From positions 1 through 23,841 of the IMG/VR virus record IMGVR_UViG_3300042922_000446: DNA of 23,841 nt. One strand, given 5' to 3'. Shown here one piece after another: positions 20,963 through 23,841 of this stretch. Within the stretch, counting starts at the first letter, position 1, and every line of letters begins with the position of its first letter. The notes below the pieces were generated by a model. That model was not told the origin of the DNA and did not search any database. It saw only the letters and a list, made by a program, of their open reading frames with translations. Source of the stretch: a virus. A program made the position numbers and the translations under genes.

Positions 20963-21214
20963 TTACCCTCCGACTTTTTCAAACATTAACGGGTTCCAGT
21001 ATGCAAGCCAGGGATCGCTGATTTTCTTACCGCTCGTGAAAGGATGAAGTCGGTAAAATCTCAATGCATATTGACCTGATTCATCTTCATGTACTTTGCG
21101 GATCTTGAATACTGTGTTCCGATGTTTTTTGAGAACACTCGGAGAAATTCCATAGGTATCTATACCTTTTAAATTGCGCTTCATATGTACTCGATCAGTC
21201 ACTTGAAAATCCAT
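20963..21214 (-). CDS. Phage early protein, function unknown (83 aa)
   Basis: 83 residues, beta-rich and basic (MDFQVTDRVHMKRNLKGIDT; VFKIRKVHEDESGQYALRFY). AGGTGGA lies before ATG 21214. The start is 20 nt inside the upstream gene. SH3-like small barrel is a possible fold. Not recognised. Confidence 0.65.
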   Translation of the reverse strand: MDFQVTDRVHMKRNLKGIDTYGISPSVLKKHRNTVFKIRKVHEDESGQYALRFYRLHPFTSGKKISDPWLAYWNPLMFEKVGG

Positions 21215-21359
21215 TTGCTTCCACCTGCTTTATGTCTGATTTAGTTGTATCGTTCGCTCTGCTTTCCTCCATATGTTCAGTAATCAATTTCTTAGTAAAA
21301 TCATCTAAACTCATGCCTGTTATAACTCTCAGGTAAATGTCCGCCTGCTGGGTAGTCAT
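21195..21359 (-). CDS. Small phage early protein (54 aa)
   Basis: 54 residues from ATG 21359, with AAGGAGAGG upstream. MTTQQADIYLRVITGMSLDD is helical; the tail is polar. It is the second gene of the early operon, after the Cro-like gene, with an extra operator (21376-21390) just before it. Excisionase or anti-repressor genes are often here, but no family match is seen. Confidence 0.62.
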   Translation of the reverse strand: MTTQQADIYLRVITGMSLDDFTKKLITEHMEESRANDTTKSDIKQVEANGFSSD

Positions 21360-21375
21360 AAAACCTCTCCTTTCA

Positions 21376-21390
21376 GACACGTTTAGTGTC
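21376..21390. promoter_or_regulatory. CI/Cro operator O4 (GACAC-GTTTA-GTGTC)
   Basis: Perfect 5-bp half-sites of the same palindrome found between cro and cI. It overlaps the last codons of the Cro-like gene and the leader of the next gene, so it may block elongation or a second promoter. Confidence 0.75.
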
Positions 21391-21592
21391 ATTGCAGATC
21401 AAAAAAAAGAGACTGCACGGATACCTTATAGTAATTTGCAATCCTTATCTTTATCTCATCCCTCGGGATTCGTACTCCATTTTCATACATGGTTAATGCA
21501 GAATAACTAATCTTTAGATCGTTTGCCACCTCTTCTCTTTGTTTTTTTCCTCGTAATTCAATGAGTCTTTTGCCAATGTCTCTTCTGTCCAA
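21389..21592 (-). CDS. Cro-like HTH regulator
   Basis: 67 residues from TTG 21592 (AAGAAGG about eight bases upstream); a GTG at 21601 would add three residues but is too close to the site. XRE-family helix-turn-helix: IGKRLIELRGKKQREEVAND then LKISYSALTMYENGVRIP, ending SVQSLFF. First gene of the long minus-strand early operon, divergent from the repressor, with operators in the shared promoter region. It acts as Cro: repressing the repressor promoter on induction. Confidence 0.85.
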   Translation of the reverse strand: MDRRDIGKRLIELRGKKQREEVANDLKISYSALTMYENGVRIPRDEIKIRIANYYKVSVQSLFFDLQ

Positions 21593-21610
21593 TGAATACA
21601 CCTTCTTTCC

Positions 21611-21625
21611 GACACGTTCTGTGTC
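21611..21625. promoter_or_regulatory. CI/Cro operator O1 (GACAC-GTTCT-GTGTC)
   Basis: Perfect half-sites, between the early promoter and the Cro-like gene, near the transcription start of the minus-strand operon. Confidence 0.82.
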
Positions 21626-21634
21626 TATGAATAT

Positions 21635-21663
21635 ATACTATCACATGACACATATAGTGTCAA
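21635..21663 (-). promoter_or_regulatory. Early (cro-side) promoter with operator O2
   Basis: Minus strand: -35 TTGACA (forward 21658-21663), 17-bp spacer, -10 TAGTAT (forward 21635-21640). The palindrome GACAC-ATATA-GTGTC (21647-21661) covers the spacer and part of the -35, so bound repressor blocks it. Confidence 0.7.
21647..21661. promoter_or_regulatory. CI/Cro operator O2 (GACAC-ATATA-GTGTC)
   Basis: Perfect half-sites with a different 5-bp centre, overlapping the early promoter -35 element. Confidence 0.82.
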
Positions 21664-21685
21664 TAGTATATTTGAAAAAATTTAC

Positions 21686-21715
21686 TGTACAAAATGACAC
21701 GTTCTGTGTTATAAT
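21686..21715 (+). promoter_or_regulatory. Repressor/recombinase promoter with operator O3
   Basis: -35 TGTACA (21686-21691), 18-bp spacer, -10 TATAAT (21710-21715). Operator GACAC-GTTCT-GTGTT (21696-21710, one mismatch) lies between the two elements, so the repressor controls its own synthesis; the imperfect half-site suggests weaker binding. The same transcript probably includes the recombinase gene 22 bp after the repressor. Confidence 0.68.
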
Positions 21716-21742
21716 GATAAAAAATTTGTAAGGGAGAAAGCA

Positions 21743-22096
21743 ATGAGTAAGTTTCAACACATATTTAAGTCATTAAGAGTGAGAGATAACCTAACACAGG
21801 ATGAAATATCTGATAGGTTAGGAGTAACAAGAAGCGCAGTAGGGAACTGGGAGCAAGGCAGCAGGGAACCAGACTTTGAAACAGCTGAGCTGATTGCCGA
21901 TTTTTTTAATGTTGATCTTGACTATTTACTAGGAAGGCAAGAAAACGATTCTTCGAAAAAATTATACATTAGACAGATGGCTCAATCTATTTATGATAAT
22001 GAACTGTTAAAAAAAATATTTGAAGACATTGTTGATATGTCAGAAGATAGTTTGATTAATATTTCCAATTATATTAAAGATCTCAAAATGAATTAA
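21743..22096 (+). CDS. CI-like phage repressor (XRE HTH)
   Basis: 117 residues. XRE helix-turn-helix at about 17-50 (NLTQDEISDRLGVTRSAVGN, WEQGSREPDFETAELIADFF), then DLDYLLGRQEN and a helical oligomerisation tail. No LexA/CI-type S24 peptidase domain, so induction is not by simple RecA-stimulated self-cleavage. An antirepressor or protease route is more likely. TAAGGGAGAAAG precedes ATG 21743. Binding sites are the GACAC/GTGTC operators. It maintains lysogeny. Confidence 0.85.
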   Translation: MSKFQHIFKSLRVRDNLTQDEISDRLGVTRSAVGNWEQGSREPDFETAELIADFFNVDLDYLLGRQENDSSKKLYIRQMAQSIYDNELLKKIFEDIVDMSEDSLINISNYIKDLKMN

Positions 22097-22118
22097 AACT
22101 TTATAGACGGAGGTTACA

Positions 22119-23627
22119 ATGATTAAAGCTGCGGAGTATGCTCGATATAGTTCCGATAATCAACGTGAAGAAAGCATTGAGGCTCAGATCAGAGCAATAA
22201 GGGAATATGCAGGAAAAAACGGTTATGAAATAACCCGGTCGTATGTAGACGAAGCTGTATCAGCAAAAACCGATAATCGACCTCAGTTTATCCAAATGAT
22301 ATCAGATGCTAAGAACGGGCTTTTCGATGTTGTCATCTGCCATAAGCTAGATAGATTTGCTCGTAATAGATATGACAGTGCTATCTATAAAAAAAGCTTA
22401 CGCGACAATGGCGTAAGACTCGTTTCTGTTTTAGAAAACTTCGATAATAGTCCAGAAAGTATTATTCTTGAATCTGTCTTAGAGGGTATGGCAGAATATT
22501 ATTCTGCTAACTTAGCAAGGGAGGTTATGAAGGGATTGAAAGAGAATGCTATGCAATGCAAGCATACTGGGGGTAAACCGCCATTTGGTTACAATGTTGT
22601 GAATAAGACATATGTCATAAATGAGCAAGAAGCAATTGCAGTAAAACAAATATTTCAGATGACTTTAGCAGGCCAAAGCTATCTTGATGTTAGAAAATGG
22701 CTTAAAATGAATGGATATAAGACAAAATATAATTCAGACTTTTCATCAAGGTCCATTAATGAAATATTGAAAAACGAGAAATACATTGGCACGTATATCT
22801 ATAATAAAAAGAAGCGTGTTTTAGTTGGTGGAAAAAAACAAGATATTCAGCATGACGAAGAAGAAATTATCAGAATTGAAGATGGCGTACCGGCCATTAT
22901 TGACAAGGAAGTTTTTTATCAGATTGAACAAATATTAAAAAGCCGGCTTCAGCGTGGGGCAGGATCATCTAGGGCAAAAGAATTGTATATGCTAAGCGGT
23001 AAATTGTTTTGTGGCGAGTGCGGAGGATATATGAATGGTGCCAGATTTCATGGTGGATCAAATAAACATCTGTATATCGTCTATGAATGCTCTAATCGTA
23101 GACAAAAGAAAAATGAATGTGTTAAAACAATTATAAACCGAGATAAGATTGAGGCCCATGTTATTAATGAATTAGATGAGAAGCTGTTTTCTGATGTGGT
23201 CAGTTCAAGTATTATCGACAAGATAATCGAAAATGCAAAATCTATGAGTTCTCAAATTCCTGACGATATTAAGAAATATGAATCAGAGCTTACAGGCATC
23301 AATAAGCAAATAGACAATATTGTCGATGCAATCGCGCAAGGAATGTTTCAATCGTCCATGAAAACGAAATTGGATGATCTGGAAATAAGGAAAGAAAATC
23401 TAAAATCAAGAATAGATGAAGCCAAGAGACAATTGAGAGCAATATCCTTGCCAGATAGAGACGAGATCGCTTTAAAAATGCAGCCATATAAAAATCTGCA
23501 TGAAAAAAGCCCTGATCAGAAGCGAGCTGCGATCGAGGCTTATGTTAAAAAAGCTACCGTTTATAATGACGGTCGTATCGATATAAAAATCGACTTGAGT
23601 AAAATACATGGAGCTGAGGGGAGTTGA
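22119..23627 (+). CDS. Large serine recombinase (phage integrase) ending inside host ssrA
   Basis: 502 residues. The N-terminal resolvase domain carries the catalytic serine Ser11 (YARYSSDNQRE) and the active-site patch HKLDRFARNR (Asp78, Arg79, Arg82). The recombinase DNA-binding domain covers about 150-275 (GGKPPFGYNV; YIGTYIYNKKKR). The zinc ribbon is Cys298-x2-Cys301 with Cys324 and Cys334. A coiled coil at about 385-440 and a C-terminal segment follow. CGGAGG precedes ATG 22119. The last six codons (GAEGS and stop TGA) lie within the ssrA 3' end, so the host gene supplies the end of this reading frame after integration. Without a directionality factor such enzymes only integrate; none is recognised here. 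Confidence 0.95.
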   Translation: MIKAAEYARYSSDNQREESIEAQIRAIREYAGKNGYEITRSYVDEAVSAKTDNRPQFIQMISDAKNGLFDVVICHKLDRFARNRYDSAIYKKSLRDNGVRLVSVLENFDNSPESIILESVLEGMAEYYSANLAREVMKGLKENAMQCKHTGGKPPFGYNVVNKTYVINEQEAIAVKQIFQMTLAGQSYLDVRKWLKMNGYKTKYNSDFSSRSINEILKNEKYIGTYIYNKKKRVLVGGKKQDIQHDEEEIIRIEDGVPAIIDKEVFYQIEQILKSRLQRGAGSSRAKELYMLSGKLFCGECGGYMNGARFHGGSNKHLYIVYECSNRRQKKNECVKTIINRDKIEAHVINELDEKLFSDVVSSSIIDKIIENAKSMSSQIPDDIKKYESELTGINKQIDNIVDAIAQGMFQSSMKTKLDDLEIRKENLKSRIDEAKRQLRAISLPDRDEIALKMQPYKNLHEKSPDQKRAAIEAYVKKATVYNDGRIDIKIDLSKIHGAEGS

Positions 23628-23645
23628 ACCCCTGTCCGAAAGCCC
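23601..23645. other. Attachment site region (prophage/host junction at ssrA 3' end)
   Basis: The recombinase C-terminus overlaps the acceptor-stem and T-arm sequence of tmRNA (tggagctgagggg then gttgaacccc). The crossover must lie at or near here because the recombinase is phage and tmRNA is host. The exact 2-bp crossover cannot be fixed without the partner site at the left end of the prophage, outside the window. Confidence 0.6.
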
Positions 23646-23841
23646 ATTCATTGCAGTTTCTCCCATTACAGTCTATCTTTTATGCGAACCCGAAGTTCGC
23701 TGTTCCCTCCGCCAAGCGCCGACAAACAGGCTCTTGGTTTCGGTAGCTTCATAGATCTTCTATCACCTCAAAGCTTTGGAGATAGAGGGCCCCGCTAATT
23801 TGATGCCGAGGTCCTAAGCCGCGAGTTGCCTAGGGTCGACA
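23609..23841 (-). ncRNA. ssrA: tmRNA, 3' part (5' part off window)
   Basis: The minus strand ends CCCCTCAGCTCCA at 23609 with an encoded CCA, and the T-arm GGGGTTCAACTCCCC precedes it. Pseudoknot-like stems follow upstream (for example GCGAACTTCGGGTTCGC). tmRNA rescues stalled ribosomes by tagging nascent chains. The tag-peptide frame is not visible, so the tag and 5' half lie beyond 23841. The mature 3' end is intact, as expected when the integrating phage restores the gene. Confidence 0.93.

Larger units (their letters stand above)
1..23627. mobile_element. Prophage (right part), integrated at ssrA 3' end
   Basis: Phage hallmark genes fill the window: terminase small and large subunits, portal, late regulator, replication and recombination genes, CI/Cro switch and a large serine recombinase. 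The right boundary is set by the host tmRNA gene, whose 3' end overlaps the recombinase gene. The left boundary is not in the window because structural genes run off the edge. Almost all genes are on the minus strand; only the repressor, the recombinase and one moron-like gene (8526-8807) are on the plus strand. Two adjacent genes are broken, so some decay is possible, but the core replication, packaging and integration genes that are visible look intact. Confidence 0.95.

Noticed and set aside
23472-23666. Minus-strand frame over the recombinase end and ssrA
   Set aside because: Shadow of the recombinase gene; starts inside tmRNA.
1-23841. CRISPR array or tRNA genes
   Set aside because: No regularly spaced repeat-spacer units and no cloverleaf other than the tmRNA 3' end were seen.

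Overview
The window is the right-hand part of an integrated temperate phage (prophage) of a tailed, dsDNA type, in a low-to-moderate G+C Firmicute. The most likely host is a Clostridia member, perhaps a gut Lachnospiraceae. This rests on strong AGGAGG-type ribosome binding sites, the gene families present (ERF annealase, DUF1351, DUF927 primase-helicase, ArpU/RinA-like late regulator, PBSX-type terminase, SPP1 Gp6-type portal) and the tmRNA sequence; no species-level marker is present. The prophage is inserted at the 3' end of the host ssrA (tmRNA) gene, whose last ~233 nt occupy 23609-23841 on the minus strand. The left end of the prophage lies outside the window.

Layout from right to left. 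(1) 21602-23627, plus strand: a lysogeny unit of a CI-like repressor and a large serine recombinase. The last codons and the stop of the recombinase lie inside the host ssrA 3' end. Divergent from it is a Cro-like gene, with four GACAC-N5-GTGTC operators. (2) 21359-18609, minus strand: small early genes, many with zinc-ribbon (CxxC) motifs, including two AbrB-like proteins. (3) 18597-11033: the recombination/replication module (DUF1351, ERF, SSB, ERCC4-type nuclease, CHC2 zinc-finger protein, DUF927 primase-helicase, a GTTAC-repeat intergenic region, and a large uncharacterised protein). (4) 11031-5240: accessory and late-early genes. These include two adjacent broken genes (a G9-tract frameshift and an in-frame TGA), an HNH nuclease, two small genes bounded by direct repeats, and an internal divergent promoter pair with a plus-strand moron-like gene. 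They end with an ArpU/RinA-like late regulator. (5) 5239-4562: a non-coding block between the late regulator and the terminase. It holds a highly folded minus-strand RNA candidate ending in an intrinsic terminator, then a self-contained unit (promoter, 19-codon hydrophobic peptide, terminator). (6) 4561-1: late genes: small terminase, large terminase, portal, and a fibre-like gene running off the left edge.

How it works together (inference): the repressor holds the early promoter off through the GACAC/GTGTC operators. On induction the long minus-strand early operon makes the recombination and replication proteins and finally the late regulator. Late transcription must then pass, or start after, two terminators in front of the terminase genes. 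The most interesting items are the structured RNA candidate beside the terminase, the tiny hydrophobic peptide gene, the G9-tract switchable zinc-finger gene, the direct-repeat-bounded genes, and the recombinase whose reading frame is completed by the host tmRNA gene.
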